Origin: an uncultured bacterium
GTDB taxonomy: Bacteria; Acidobacteriota; Thermoanaerobaculia; Thermoanaerobaculales; Thermoanaerobaculaceae
Length of the DNA stretch: 64,000 bases
NCBI GenBank assembly: GCA_937924755.1
Contig: CALEVZ010000028.1
Location: 1 to 64,000, forward strand
Direction of reading: 5' to 3'
The number at the start of each line of letters is the position of its first letter. Position 1 is the first letter of the stretch. Positions 41,677 to 52,367 of this stretch are shown piece by piece. The notes beneath the pieces were generated by a model. The model did not search any database. It was not told the origin of the DNA and saw only the letters and a list, made by a program, of their open reading frames with translations. A program made the position numbers and the translations under genes.

Positions 41677-44600
41677 CCCCACCTCGACCGTCCCGCCGTC
41701 AATTCCTGAGCTCCGCCGCCGCGGCCGGTTTCGCCGGCTTCATCGCCTCCGCCACCCGGGCGTGGGGCCTGGGGGCCCTGGACAACCCTCTCGCCCACTA
41801 CCCGGACCGCGACTGGGAAAAGGTGTACCGCGACCTCTACAAATACGACGAAGTGTTCACCTTCCTTTGCGCTCCCAACGACACGCACAACTGCTTGCTC
41901 AATGCCTACGTGCGCGCGGGGGTAATCACCCGCATCGGTCCTACCATGAAGTACGGGCTGGCAACCGACTTGGACGGCAACCGCGCCTCCCACCGCTGGG
42001 ACCCGCGGGTGTGCCAGAAGGGGCTGGCCTTGACGCGGCGCTTCTATGGCGACCGGCGGGTGCGCCACCCCATGGTGCGCAAGGGGTTCAAGGCCTGGGT
42101 GGAGGCGGGCTTCCCCCGCGGCGCCGATGGCAAGCCCCCCAAGGAGTACTTCAACCGCGGCCGGGACGAGTGGGTTCGAGCCAGCCACGCCGAGGCGGCA
42201 GGCCTGGTGGCCGCCGCCCTGCATGACATCGCCGCCACTTACTCCGGTGAAGAGGGAGCGGCGAGGCTGCGCCGCCAGGGGTACGACGAGGAGATGATCG
42301 CCGTCATGAAGGGGGCAGGCACGCAGACCTTGAAGCTGCGAGGCGGCATGCCTCTTTTGGGGATCACGCGGGTGTTCGGCCTCTACCGCATGGCCAACAC
42401 CCTGGCGCTGCTGGACGCCCATATCCGGGGCATCGGTCCTGATGCGGCGCTGGGTGGACGCGGGTTCGACAACTACTCCTGGCACACCGACCTGCCGCCC
42501 GGCCACCCCATGGTAACCGGCCAGCAGACCGTGGAGTTTGACCTCAACGCCATCGAGCACAGCAAGATCGCCGTCATCTGGGGGATGAACTGGATCACCA
42601 CCAAGATGCCCGACGCCCACTGGCTCACCGAGGCGCGCCTGCAGGGCACCAGGATCGTGGTGATCGCCTGCGAGCTCTCGGCCACCTGCTGCAAGGCCGA
42701 CGAGGCCATCGTCGTGCGCCCCGGCACCACCCCGGCGCTCGCCCTCGGGCTGGCGCACGTAGTGATGCGGGAGCGCCTCTATGACGCCAGCTACGTGCGC
42801 CGCTTCACCGACCTGCCCTTGCTGGTGCGCTCCGACACCCTAGCCTACCTGCGCGCCGCCGACGTCTTCGCCACCCCCCCCAGCCCCCTCGCCAACCAGA
42901 CCAAGGTCCTGGCGAAGGGGGAAAAGGCGCCCCCCCCCGGCGTGCACAACGACATGCTCCTGCCCGCCGGCATGCGCGCAGAGTGGGGGGACCTGGTGTG
43001 GTGGGACCGCCGCGCCAACGCTCCCCGGGCCATCACCCGCGACCAGGTGGGCAAGCTGTCTCCGGTGGACGATCCGCTCCTGGAGGGGGCGGTGGACGTG
43101 CCCCTGGCGGCCGGGGGCACGGTGCGCTGCCGGCCTGTGTTCGACTTGCTCAAAGAATACACTGCCCACTTCGACCCCAAGACCGTGGAAGAGCTCACTT
43201 GGGCACCGGCGACGGCGGTGGAGCGGTTGGCGCGAGAAATTGCCGCCGTGCCGGGGCACACCCTGTTCGCCACCGGCATGGGGCCCAACCAGTTCTTCAA
43301 CAACGACAACAAGGACCGCGCCATCCTCCTGCTGGCTGCCTTGACCGGCAACATCGGCCGGCTGGGGGGCAACGTCGGGTCCTACGCCGGCAACTACCGC
43401 GTCGCCCTGTTCAATGGCGCCCCCCAGTACATCAACGAAAACCCCTTCGAGCCCGAGCTGGATGCCTCCAAGCCCGCCAAGGTGAAACAGTTCTGGCGCG
43501 CCGAATCGGCCCACTACTACAACCACGAGGACCACCCCCTGCGGGTGGGCCACCGCCTGCTCACCGGCAGCACTCACATGCCCGCCCCCACCAAGGCCAT
43601 GTGGTTCGCCAACGCCAACTCCATTCTGGGCAACGTCAAGTGGCACTACAACACGGTGATCAACGTGCTGCCCAAGATCGAAATGATCGCCGTCAACGAG
43701 TGGTGGTGGTCGGCCTCCTGCGAGTGGGCGGACGTGGTGTTCGCGGTGGACTCCTGGGCCGAGCTCAAGCATGCGGACATGACCGCTTCGGTCACCAACC
43801 CCTTCCTCAACGTCTTCCCCCGAACCCCGCTGAAGCGCATTTTCGAAACCATAGGGGACATCGAGGTTTTAGCGCTGGTGGGGGAAAAGCTCGCCGAGCG
43901 CACCGGCGATCGGCGCTTTGCCGACGCCTGGAAGTTTGTCCGGGAGGGGCGCACCGAGGTGTACCTCCAGCGGGTGCTGGACGCCTCCTCCAACACCCGC
44001 GGCTGGCGCATCGCCGAGCTGGAGGCCAAGGCCAAGCAAGGCATCCCGGCCATCATGCAAAATCGCACCTACCCCAAGGCGGTGGGGTTCGAGCAGGTGG
44101 AGGACTCCCGCCCCTGGTTCACCAAGTCGGGGCGGCTGGAGTTCTACCGCGAGGAGCCGGAGTTCATCGAGGCTGGCGAAAACCTGCCCGTGCACCGGGA
44201 ACCCATCGACTCCACCTTCTACGAACCCAACGTCATCGTCGCCCCGCCCATGGAGGTCATCCGCCCCGCCGGGCCGCGCGACTACGGCGTCGAGGACGAC
44301 GATCTCTCCTGCGAGGTGCGCCAGGGACGCAACGTGGTCAAGCCGTGGGCGGCGGTGAAGCAAACCGCCCACCCTCTGGCCAAGGAAGGCTACCGCTTCA
44401 TCTTTCACACCCCCAAGTACCGCCACGGTGCCCATACCACTCCCATCGACACCGACCAGATCGCCGTCCTGTTCGGCCCCTTCGGCGACATCTACCGGCG
44501 CGATGCCCGCTCCCCCTGGGTGGGGGAGGGGTACGTGGACATCAACCCCGACGACGCCCGCGAGCTGGGGATCGACGACGGCGACTACGTGTGGATCGAC

Positions 44601-45128
44601 TCCGACCCCTCCGATCGCCCCTTCCGCGGCTGGCAGAAGGACCGGCGCAACGCGGGATTTTCCCGGCTGCTGTGTCGCGCCCGCTTCTACCCCGGCACCC
44701 CCCGCGGGGTGACCCGCATGTGGTTCAACATGTACGCGGCCACCCCCGGCTCCCACGAGGGGCATACCACCCGCCCCGACGGTTTGGCCCGCAACCCCCG
44801 CACCGGCTACCAGGCCATGTTCCGCTCCGGTTCCCACCAGTCTGCCACCCGCGGCTGGCTCAAACCCACCTGGATGACCGATTCCTTGGTGCGCAAGGGA
44901 CTGTTTGGACAGGAGATCGGCACGGGGTTCCTGCCCGACGTACACTGCCCCACCGGCGCGCCGCGCGAGGCCATCGTCAAAATCACCCGCGCCGAGCCCG
45001 GCGGCCTGCAGGGCAAGGGGCGCTGGCGGCCGGTGGAACTGGGCTTGCGCCCCCGCTACGAGAACGAGGCGATGCGCCGCTACCTGGCCGGCGCCTTCGT
45101 CACCACCACCTCGGGAAAGGAAGGGTAA
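41673..45128 (+). CDS. Molybdopterin oxidoreductase alpha subunit, NarG/NxrA-like, Tat-exported
   Basis: An 1151-residue bis-MGD enzyme of the type II DMSO reductase group. Residues 5-30 are a Tat signal ([20 protein letters not shown]), so catalysis is periplasmic. The FS0 cluster region is [16 protein letters not shown] with later C114: ligands would be C66, D70, C74 and C114, Asp taking the place of the second NarG cysteine, preceded by N69 like NarG Asn52. The molybdenum ligand motif is [19 protein letters not shown] (D273). The closest relatives by motif are nitrate reductase/nitrite oxidoreductase alpha subunits. The substrate (nitrate or nitrite, selenate, chlorate or other) is not fixed by the sequence. 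Confidence 0.9.
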   Translation: MTPPRPSRRQFLSSAAAAGFAGFIASATRAWGLGALDNPLAHYPDRDWEKVYRDLYKYDEVFTFLCAPNDTHNCLLNAYVRAGVITRIGPTMKYGLATDLDGNRASHRWDPRVCQKGLALTRRFYGDRRVRHPMVRKGFKAWVEAGFPRGADGKPPKEYFNRGRDEWVRASHAEAAGLVAAALHDIAATYSGEEGAARLRRQGYDEEMIAVMKGAGTQTLKLRGGMPLLGITRVFGLYRMANTLALLDAHIRGIGPDAALGGRGFDNYSWHTDLPPGHPMVTGQQTVEFDLNAIEHSKIAVIWGMNWITTKMPDAHWLTEARLQGTRIVVIACELSATCCKADEAIVVRPGTTPALALGLAHVVMRERLYDASYVRRFTDLPLLVRSDTLAYLRAADVFATPPSPLANQTKVLAKGEKAPPPGVHNDMLLPAGMRAEWGDLVWWDRRANAPRAITRDQVGKLSPVDDPLLEGAVDVPLAAGGTVRCRPVFDLLKEYTAHFDPKTVEELTWAPATAVERLAREIAAVPGHTLFATGMGPNQFFNNDNKDRAILLLAALTGNIGRLGGNVGSYAGNYRVALFNGAPQYINENPFEPELDASKPAKVKQFWRAESAHYYNHEDHPLRVGHRLLTGSTHMPAPTKAMWFANANSILGNVKWHYNTVINVLPKIEMIAVNEWWWSASCEWADVVFAVDSWAELKHADMTASVTNPFLNVFPRTPLKRIFETIGDIEVLALVGEKLAERTGDRRFADAWKFVREGRTEVYLQRVLDASSNTRGWRIAELEAKAKQGIPAIMQNRTYPKAVGFEQVEDSRPWFTKSGRLEFYREEPEFIEAGENLPVHREPIDSTFYEPNVIVAPPMEVIRPAGPRDYGVEDDDLSCEVRQGRNVVKPWAAVKQTAHPLAKEGYRFIFHTPKYRHGAHTTPIDTDQIAVLFGPFGDIYRRDARSPWVGEGYVDINPDDARELGIDDGDYVWIDSDPSDRPFRGWQKDRRNAGFSRLLCRARFYPGTPRGVTRMWFNMYAATPGSHEGHTTRPDGLARNPRTGYQAMFRSGSHQSATRGWLKPTWMTDSLVRKGLFGQEIGTGFLPDVHCPTGAPREAIVKITRAEPGGLQGKGRWRPVELGLRPRYENEAMRRYLAGAFVTTTSGKEG

Positions 45129-45132
45129 CGCC

Positions 45133-46260
<1,128 letters not shown>

Positions 46261-46279
46261 TCGGCAAGGAGAGCAAACC

Positions 46280-47128
46280 ATGCGCACCCTAGTCACCGTT
46301 GTTCTGGTCTTCCTCGTCATCGGCTGCGGAAGCAAGCCCCAGGCTCCCCTGCCCGAAGTCACCGCTTTCGCCCGCCCGGCGCTCCCCCAGGGATGCGAAG
46401 ACCCAGCCTGGCGGAGTGTGCCCGCCCACGTGGCGCCGTTGCTGCTGCAGGACCTGGTAGAGCCCCGGCAACTGGTCGCCACCACCGCGGCGGTCACCGT
46501 GCAGGCGGTGCATGACGGCTCCCGGGTCGCCTTCCGCCTCAGCTGGGCCGATCCCACCCACGACGATTCGCCCGGCGCCGCCCGGTTTTCCGACGCCTGT
46601 GCCGTGCAGCTACCCGCCGTCGCCGGCGCCGACCTGCCGGCTCCGCAAATGGGAGAGACCGGCCGCCCGGTGGAAATCACCGCCTGGCGGGCCTCTTGGC
46701 AGGCCAGCGTGGACGGTCGGGGGGACGACATGACCGCCCTCTACCCCCGGGCTCAGGTGGACCACTACCCCTTCACCGCGCCCTCCCTCGCGCCCGGCTC
46801 GCCGGAGCAGGAGGAGATGGCCCGCCGTTACGCCCCTGCCCGCGCCCTGGGCAACCCCATGGAGGGGCCCCGCAGCAGCCCGGTGGAGGACCTCGTCGCC
46901 GACGGGCCCGGAACCCTGCGACCCGCCCCCCGGGCGATGTCCACCGGCTCCGGCCGGCGCACCCGCGACGGCTGGACGGTGCAGCTCGTCCGGCCGCTGC
47001 CGGCGGGCGTCAGACCGGGGCAACGGGGGGCGGTGGCCTTCGCCGTCTGGGATGGGTCCCACGAAGAGGCCGGAGCGCGCAAGATGCGCACCGGCTGGGT
47101 GCCGCTGGCCATTGGCGAGGGCTCGTGA
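46280..47128 (+). CDS. Haem b gamma subunit, ethylbenzene-dehydrogenase-like lipoprotein
   Basis: A 282-residue periplasmic lipoprotein. The lipobox VFLVIGC gives a lipidated Cys16. The body matches the EbdC/ClrC/SerC haem-binding family: FRLSWADPTHDDS, QMGETGRPVEITAWRASWQ with candidate axial Met124, and a C-terminal AVWDGSHEEAGARKMRTGWV with candidate axial Lys268, as in the known Met/Lys-ligated haem b of EbdC. It would take electrons from the beta subunit to the multihaem cytochrome. The lipid anchor is unlike soluble EbdC and keeps the complex near the membrane. Confidence 0.83.
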   Translation: MRTLVTVVLVFLVIGCGSKPQAPLPEVTAFARPALPQGCEDPAWRSVPAHVAPLLLQDLVEPRQLVATTAAVTVQAVHDGSRVAFRLSWADPTHDDSPGAARFSDACAVQLPAVAGADLPAPQMGETGRPVEITAWRASWQASVDGRGDDMTALYPRAQVDHYPFTAPSLAPGSPEQEEMARRYAPARALGNPMEGPRSSPVEDLVADGPGTLRPAPRAMSTGSGRRTRDGWTVQLVRPLPAGVRPGQRGAVAFAVWDGSHEEAGARKMRTGWVPLAIGEGS

Positions 47129-47670
47129 GCGCATCGCTCCTCGCCGAAGCGGCGGCCTGGCGCCTGCTCTCCTGCCTGCTGGAGCGACCGCGTCAAGGCT
47201 GGCGGGAAGACATCCGGGCGCTCGCCGCCGAAGTTCCAGATGCGCCGCTCGCCTCCGCCGCCCGCCGGGTCGCCGAAGAGGGCAGTGAGGGCGCCTACCT
47301 CGCCGTCTTAGGACCGGGAGGACCCGTGTCGCCGCGCGAGGTGGCTTACCACCCCGATCGCGACCCGGCGACCATCCTGGCGCGGCTGCACACTCTCTAC
47401 CACGCCTTTGGCTTTCGGCCGGCGAGCGAAGACCCCCCCGATCACATCGCCGTGGAGCTGGGGTTCGGAGGCTTTCTGGCCCTCAAGCGGGCGTGGGTCA
47501 TCAGCCAGGGGGATGAGACGGCCCTGGCCACCGTGGAGTCGGCAGCCGAGCTTTTTCGGCGCGAGCACCTGGACCCCTTTGCCGCCGCCCTCGGTCAGCG
47601 GTTGGCCGCCGCCGACGGCTATCTTGCTTCCGTGGGGAGGGCTCTGCAGACGGTCAGCCGGATCGGTTGA
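47125..47670 (+). CDS. TorD/NarJ-like molybdoenzyme chaperone
   Basis: A 181-residue all-helical protein predicted to insert the cofactor and proofread the Tat signal of the alpha subunit. Weak but consistent TorD-family features are LLAEAAAWRLLSCLLERPRQ at the start, LHTLYHAFGFRP and DHIAVELGFGGFLALKRAWV (the conserved E-x3-(F/M) segment), and FRREHLDPFAAALGQRL. GTG start overlaps the gamma-subunit stop (GTGA). Position between the enzyme genes and moeA supports the call. Confidence 0.85.
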   Translation: MSASLLAEAAAWRLLSCLLERPRQGWREDIRALAAEVPDAPLASAARRVAEEGSEGAYLAVLGPGGPVSPREVAYHPDRDPATILARLHTLYHAFGFRPASEDPPDHIAVELGFGGFLALKRAWVISQGDETALATVESAAELFRREHLDPFAAALGQRLAAADGYLASVGRALQTVSRIG

Positions 47671-47702
47671 GCCGGACCACCGGGGACGGTAGTCTTTCGC
47701 CC

Positions 47703-48926
47703 ATGGTTTCCTTCGACGACGCCCGGGCCCTGTTGGCCAGCCGCGTCCAACCGCTGGCGGCGGCGCTCCGACCCCTGGCGGCGGCGCTGGGGTGCCGCCT
47801 GGCGGCGTCACCCCACGCCGCCGTGGACTACCCTGCCGCCGACGTCTCGGCCATGGACGGCTACGCCGTGCGGGGGGCCCAGCTGCCCGGGGAGTTCGGG
47901 GTGGCCTTCACCGCTTCGGCGGGGCATCCACCGAGTGCATTGCCGGCCGGGGCGGCCGCCCGCATCTTCACCGGTGCTCCCCTCCCGGTGGGGGCGGACA
48001 CGGTGGTGGTCCAGGAGGTCGCCGAGACGCTGGAGGGAGGTCGGGTGCGCCTGCCCGCCACCGCCCCGGGCGCCAACGTCCGCCGCCAGGGGGAGGTGTT
48101 CGCCGGCGGGACGGCGATCGCCGCGGCGGCGGAGGTCCTCACCCCCGCCCGCCTGGCCCTGCTGGCGGCAGCCGGGGTGGCGGACGTTGTGGTCACCCCC
48201 CGCCCCCGCCTGGGCCTGCTGGTGACGGGAGACGAGCTCACCCCTTTGGGGCAGCCGCTGGCGTTCGGCCACCTGTACGACTCCAACGGCCCCATGCTGG
48301 CGGCCCTGGCGGCGGAGGCGCACCTGGAGGTGACGGCGGTGCACCGGGTGGGGGACGAGCCGGTAGCGCTGCGGCAGGCCTTGGCGGGGCTGGCCGGCCA
48401 CTGCGACCTGCTGCTCACCTCCGGGGGGGTTTCGCAAGGAGAGCGGGACCTCCTGCCCCACCTCCTCCCCGAGTTGGGGGCAGAGCTGGCCTTCCACAAG
48501 GTGGCCATGCAGCCGACCAAACCCATCCTGGTGGCTCGCCTCCAGAACACCTGGGTGGTTGGGCTGCCCGGCAACCCGGTTTCCGCTCTGGTGGGGTGGC
48601 GCCTGTTCGCCCGCCCCCTGGCCGAGGCCCTGGCCGGCGACCGCCGGGCGTTCGCCGAGCGCCCACTCGCCGCCACCCTCGCCGCCCCCCTGGCCAGCCC
48701 CGCCAAGCGCCTGCTCCTCCGACCCGCCCGGGTGGCTTGGACGGGCACCCGCTGGGAGGTGGAGGTGATCCCCTGGCAGGGCTCGCACGACCTGGCCGCC
48801 GCCGCCCCCGCCACCGCCCTGGCCCGTCTGGAGCGGGGGCAAGGGGCCGCCGCGGGGGAGGTTGTGGCGGCTTACCCCCTTCCCTGGCCTGAATGGAACA
48901 TCGGTACCCGAGGCGTCGATGGGTAA
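47703..48926 (+). CDS. moeA: Molybdopterin molybdenumtransferase
   Basis: A 407-residue MoeA that inserts molybdate into adenylated molybdopterin. It has the PAADVSAMDGYAVRGAQLPG segment, FTGAPLPVGADTVVVQEVAE, LLVTGDELTPLGQPLAFGHL, YDSNGPMLAALA, LLLTSGGVSQGERDLL and KVAMQPTKPILVARLQNTWV with GLPGNPVSA. The ATG at 47703 is used; a TTG at 47667 overlapping the chaperone stop would couple translation and adds 12 residues. Being the second-last gene of the molybdoenzyme operon, it supplies a dedicated cofactor pathway. Confidence 0.93.
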   Translation: MVSFDDARALLASRVQPLAAALRPLAAALGCRLAASPHAAVDYPAADVSAMDGYAVRGAQLPGEFGVAFTASAGHPPSALPAGAAARIFTGAPLPVGADTVVVQEVAETLEGGRVRLPATAPGANVRRQGEVFAGGTAIAAAAEVLTPARLALLAAAGVADVVVTPRPRLGLLVTGDELTPLGQPLAFGHLYDSNGPMLAALAAEAHLEVTAVHRVGDEPVALRQALAGLAGHCDLLLTSGGVSQGERDLLPHLLPELGAELAFHKVAMQPTKPILVARLQNTWVVGLPGNPVSALVGWRLFARPLAEALAGDRRAFAERPLAATLAAPLASPAKRLLLRPARVAWTGTRWEVEVIPWQGSHDLAAAAPATALARLERGQGAAAGEVVAAYPLPWPEWNIGTRGVDG

Positions 48927-49479
48927 TGCGCACGGCGACAACCTTTTCCCGCTCATGAGCGCGGCGGTGCTCACCGTCTCCGACCGCTGCAGCGCCGGCA
49001 CCGCCGTGGACACCGCCGGGCCGGCCGCCGCCGCCCTCCTGCGCCAGTCGGGAGCCCAGGTGGTGTGGACGGGACTGGTGCCCGATGAAGCGGCCGTCAT
49101 CGCCGAGCGGCTGGTGGACCTTTGCCGGGACGGGATCGACCTGGTGCTGACTGTGGGGGGCACCGGCTTCGGTCCCCGGGACGTCACCCCCGAGGCCACC
49201 CGGGGGGTGCTGGAGCGGGAGGCGCCGGGCCTGGCCGAGGCCATGCGCCTGGGCTCCTCCGCCTCCACCCGCCGCGCCTTTCTCTCCCGGGCCGTTGTCG
49301 GGGTGCGGGGGTGCACCCTGATCGTCAACCTGCCCGGCAGCGAGGGGGCGGCCCGGGAAAATCTCCAGGCCATCCTGGACCTGCTCCCCCACGCGGTGGC
49401 CATGCTGCGGGGGGCGGCGCATTCCCACCTCGATTCACCCCGACCAGCGCCCACCGGCTCAGGGGAACAGCGGGGGTAG
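48919..49479 (+). CDS. mog: Molybdopterin adenylyltransferase-like protein (Mog/MoaB)
   Basis: About 186 residues; the MoaB/Mog fold activates molybdopterin with ATP before MoeA. Signature stretches are SAAVLTVSDRCSAGTAVDTA, LVLTVGGTGFGPRDVTPEAT and GVRGCTLIVNLPGSEGAARE. The start at 48919 overlaps the moeA stop and has GAGG upstream; ATG 48955 gives the more usual N-terminus and is equally possible. This is the last gene of the operon. Confidence 0.88.
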   Translation: MGNAHGDNLFPLMSAAVLTVSDRCSAGTAVDTAGPAAAALLRQSGAQVVWTGLVPDEAAVIAERLVDLCRDGIDLVLTVGGTGFGPRDVTPEATRGVLEREAPGLAEAMRLGSSASTRRAFLSRAVVGVRGCTLIVNLPGSEGAARENLQAILDLLPHAVAMLRGAAHSHLDSPRPAPTGSGEQRG

Positions 49480-49504
49480 AATCCCTCCCCCCGAGGAGGC
49501 GACC

Positions 49505-50899
49505 GTGACCTTTCCCCCCTTCGAGCCCTACCGCAGCCGGGTAGTGGAGCCCATCCACCTGACTACCCCCGAAGAGCGCGCTGGCCACCTGGCCGAGGCC
49601 GGCTATAACCCCTTTCTGCTCAAGGCGGAGCAAGTGATGATCGACCTCGTGACCGACTCCGGAACCTCGGCGTTGTCCGTGGCCCAGTGGGCGGCCATGC
49701 ACGGCTCCGATGAGTCGTTCACCGGCTCTGCGAGCTTCGAGCGCTTTGCGGCGGCGGCCCGGGAACTCTTCGGGCACCCCCACATCATCCCCTGCCACCA
49801 GGGGCGGGCTGGCGAGCACCTGCTGGCCCGGGCGGTTCTGCACCCCGGGGATGTGGTGCTGGCCAACACCCTTTTCGCCACCACCCGGCAAAACTTCGAG
49901 GAGGCCGGGGCTCACTGCCAGGACCTGCCGATCGCGGAGGCTCTCGACGTGGGCAGCCGCCACCCCTTCAAGGGCAACATTCACCTGGAGCGTCTGGCCG
50001 ACTACCTCTCCCGGCGCGAGGAGGCGGTCAAGCTGGTGGTCCTCACCGTCACCGACAACGCCCGCGGCGGCCAGCCGGTCTCCCTGGCCAACCTGCGCGC
50101 GGCCGCCGAGTTGTGTGCTCGCCACGGCGCCCCTCTGTGGCTGGACGCCGCGCGGGTGGCGGAGAACTGCTATCTCATCCGGGAGCGGGAAGAGGGGCAG
50201 GGTGACCGCGCTCCGGTGGAGGTCGCCCGGGAGGTGTTCTCCCTGGTGGATGGCCTCTTCATGAGCATGAAGAAGGACGGCCTCGGCAACGTGGGCGGGG
50301 TGATCTCCTGCCGCGATGCCGCCTGGGCCGAGGCCATTCGCTCCCGCCTGCTGGTCTCCGAGGGGATCCCCACCGCCGGGGGCCTGGCCGGCCGCGACCT
50401 GGAGTGCATGCGGGTGGCCCTCCACGAAATGTTCGACACAGCCCACCTGGCGTGGCGGGTGGGGGCCACCCAGCGCTTCGCCCAGCTCCTGCTCGCCGGC
50501 GGCGTACCGGTGCTGGAGCCGGTGGGGGCCCACGCCGTCTACGTGGACGGCCGCGCCTTTTGCCCCCACCTCCCCGACGAGCAGTTCCCCGCCTGGTCCC
50601 TCTCCGCCGCCTACTACCTGGCCAGTGGGGTGCGCAGCTGGGAGTCGGGCAACGTCACCTACGGCCGCCTGGACCCCGTCACCGGCCGCTGGCGCTGGCC
50701 GGAGCTCGATCTGCTGCGCCTGGCCATCCCTCGCCGGGTGTACTCCGACGCCCACCTGGCCTTCGCCGCCCGGGCCCTGGTGGAGCTCCACGCCCACCGC
50801 CAACGGGTACGGGGGCTGCGTTGCACCTACCGACCCCCGGCTCTGCCCCAGTTCATCGCCCGCTTCACCCCCGTGGAGAGCGGCGATGGGGTAGCATAG
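49505..50899 (+). CDS. Tryptophanase/tyrosine phenol-lyase-like PLP beta-eliminating lyase
   Basis: A 464-residue PLP enzyme of the tryptophanase family, with YNPFLLKAEQVMIDLVTDSG, FGHPHIIPCHQGRAGEHLLA, LTVTDNARGGQPVSLANLRA, PLWLDAARVAENCYLI and the PLP-Lys segment FMSMKKDGLGN (probably K257). The family's catalytic Tyr (E. coli Tyr74 of tryptophanase, in the DExYxGSR segment) is Phe72 here (DESFTGSASF), and the following Arg is also missing. Substrate may therefore not be tryptophan or tyrosine. GTG start with GAGGAGG upstream, 26 bases after mog. Confidence 0.83.
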   Translation: MTFPPFEPYRSRVVEPIHLTTPEERAGHLAEAGYNPFLLKAEQVMIDLVTDSGTSALSVAQWAAMHGSDESFTGSASFERFAAAARELFGHPHIIPCHQGRAGEHLLARAVLHPGDVVLANTLFATTRQNFEEAGAHCQDLPIAEALDVGSRHPFKGNIHLERLADYLSRREEAVKLVVLTVTDNARGGQPVSLANLRAAAELCARHGAPLWLDAARVAENCYLIREREEGQGDRAPVEVAREVFSLVDGLFMSMKKDGLGNVGGVISCRDAAWAEAIRSRLLVSEGIPTAGGLAGRDLECMRVALHEMFDTAHLAWRVGATQRFAQLLLAGGVPVLEPVGAHAVYVDGRAFCPHLPDEQFPAWSLSAAYYLASGVRSWESGNVTYGRLDPVTGRWRWPELDLLRLAIPRRVYSDAHLAFAARALVELHAHRQRVRGLRCTYRPPALPQFIARFTPVESGDGVA

Positions 50900-50913
50900 G
50901 GACGGGGGACACC

Positions 50914-51123
50914 ATGCTTCTCCACGACCAGCCGAGGCCACGAGCTCTGCCCACCTATCGCACCTTGACCTGCCCTTACAACGGCCGGCAGGTGAGTTTT
51001 TGCCGCGGGCTGTGCGCCCCCGTCGCGGGGGTAGGGGCCTGTGGCCGCCTGGCCCCCCACGCCATGCTGGGCCGTACCCAGCTGGCCATTGCCCGCCAGC
51101 TGGCGACGGGCGCGGGGGCGTAG
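50914..51123 (+). CDS. Small Cys-containing protein of unknown function
   Basis: A 69-residue protein with four cysteines in LTCPYNGRQVSFCRGLCAPV and VGACGRLAP, possibly a zinc site (C20/C29/C33/C42-like spacing). There is no signal peptide or membrane segment. It begins 15 bases after the lyase and has GGGG before the ATG. No family recognised. Confidence 0.55.
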   Translation: MLLHDQPRPRALPTYRTLTCPYNGRQVSFCRGLCAPVAGVGACGRLAPHAMLGRTQLAIARQLATGAGA

Positions 51124-51159
51124 GTCGGCGTTATCCGCCGCGCTCGGGGGGAGGGCCTA

Positions 51160-51492
51160 ATGCGCCCCACCGTCTTGCAGATCAAGATCGTCCACACGGT
51201 GATCTTCTGGGTGCTCTCCGGCTGCCTGCTCTACGCCCTCTACAGCGGCCTGGTCGATCGCATCACCCCCTGGACATGGATGGCGGTGGTCGCGCTGGCG
51301 GTGGAGAGCCTCGTGCTGGCGGCCTCCGGTTGGGTCTGCCCGCTCACCCTGCTGGCCGAGCGCCGGGGTGCCGTGCGTGGGTCGGTGGCCGACATCTTTC
51401 TCCCCAAGGTCCTGGCCGATCGGATCTTTCCCGTTTGCGGGACGCTCTACGGCGTTGCCCTGGCGCTGCTCATCTGGCGAGTGATGCACTAG
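51160..51492 (+). CDS. Small integral membrane protein of unknown function
   Basis: A 110-residue protein with three predicted membrane helices (about residues 11-30, 38-60 and 88-107). The middle helix ends with SGWVCPLTLLAERRG, a phrase resembling small DUF2784-like membrane proteins. No catalytic residues are apparent. It follows the small Cys protein on the same strand. Confidence 0.6.
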   Translation: MRPTVLQIKIVHTVIFWVLSGCLLYALYSGLVDRITPWTWMAVVALAVESLVLAASGWVCPLTLLAERRGAVRGSVADIFLPKVLADRIFPVCGTLYGVALALLIWRVMH

Positions 51493-51551
51493 TCGATTCG
51501 ACACGCCCCGGATGCCCCACGCGCCCGCCGTGGCGAAGCCGGCGTCTGCGG

Positions 51552-52280
51552 TCATCCGGCCAGCGGCACCACGTAAAACAGCACGGCGAAGAAGTGCAGG
51601 GTGCTGCCGGCGAGGACGAAACCGTGCCAGACGGCGTGGTGGTAGGGCAGACGGGCCCAGGCATAGAAGGCGACGCCGGTGGTGTACGCCACCCCGCCGG
51701 CGATGAGCAGCACCAGCCCACCCAACTCCACCGATTGGCTCAAGGGGCGGGCGGCGATGAGCACCAGCCACCCCATGAGCACGTAGAAGGCCACCGAGAG
51801 AACCCGCAGGCGGCCGATCAGCGTCGCCTTGAAGATGATCCCCAGTACCGCCATCCCCCACACCACGCCGAACAGCGTCCACCCCCAGGGTCCACGCAGG
51901 TTGACCAGCGTGAAAGGCGTGTACGTTCCGGCGATGAGCAGGTAAATGGCGGCGTGGTCGAGCACCCGCAGGACCCGCTTGGCGCGCTGAAAAGCGCCGG
52001 GAATGGCGTGGTAGAGCGTGCTGGCGGTGTAGGCGAGCACCAAGGTGGTGCCGAAAACGCTGCAGCCCACGATGTGCCAGGCGTCGCCGTGGAGCGCCGC
52101 GAACGCCACCAGCACCGCCAGACCGGCGATGGACAGCACGATGCCGACGCCATGGGTGACGCTGTGGGCGATCTCTTCCCCCGGGGTGTAGACGGGGACG
52201 ACCGGGCGGGTTTTCACGGGCGCGATGGTAGCACGGTGGGTACCTGGTATAGCCTTCTTTCTTTCCTTGTTTATCTTCAT
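51552..52280 (-). CDS. Haemolysin III / PAQR-family membrane protein
   Basis: A 242-residue seven-span protein of the haemolysin III (YqfA/TrhA) branch of the PAQR superfamily. Conserved residues: EEIAHSVTHGVGIVLSIAGL, YTASTLYHAI, RVLRVLDHAAIYLLIAGTYT and the C-terminal HAVWHGFVLAGSTLHFFAVL. The Ser/His/Asp/His set resembles the zinc-hydrolase site of PAQR proteins. The ATG at 52280 with GGGAG upstream begins a basic N-terminus. The haemolysis label is historical. Confidence 0.9.
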   Translation of the reverse strand: MKINKERKKAIPGTHRATIAPVKTRPVVPVYTPGEEIAHSVTHGVGIVLSIAGLAVLVAFAALHGDAWHIVGCSVFGTTLVLAYTASTLYHAIPGAFQRAKRVLRVLDHAAIYLLIAGTYTPFTLVNLRGPWGWTLFGVVWGMAVLGIIFKATLIGRLRVLSVAFYVLMGWLVLIAARPLSQSVELGGLVLLIAGGVAYTTGVAFYAWARLPYHHAVWHGFVLAGSTLHFFAVLFYVVPLAG

Positions 52281-52367
52281 TGAGCTCCCGGCCTCGGCCG
52301 ACGGACTGGAGGGGCCCTCACGTGCCCCCCAAATCCGGTGCACCGATCGGCGTCCGGCCAGCCGAGC

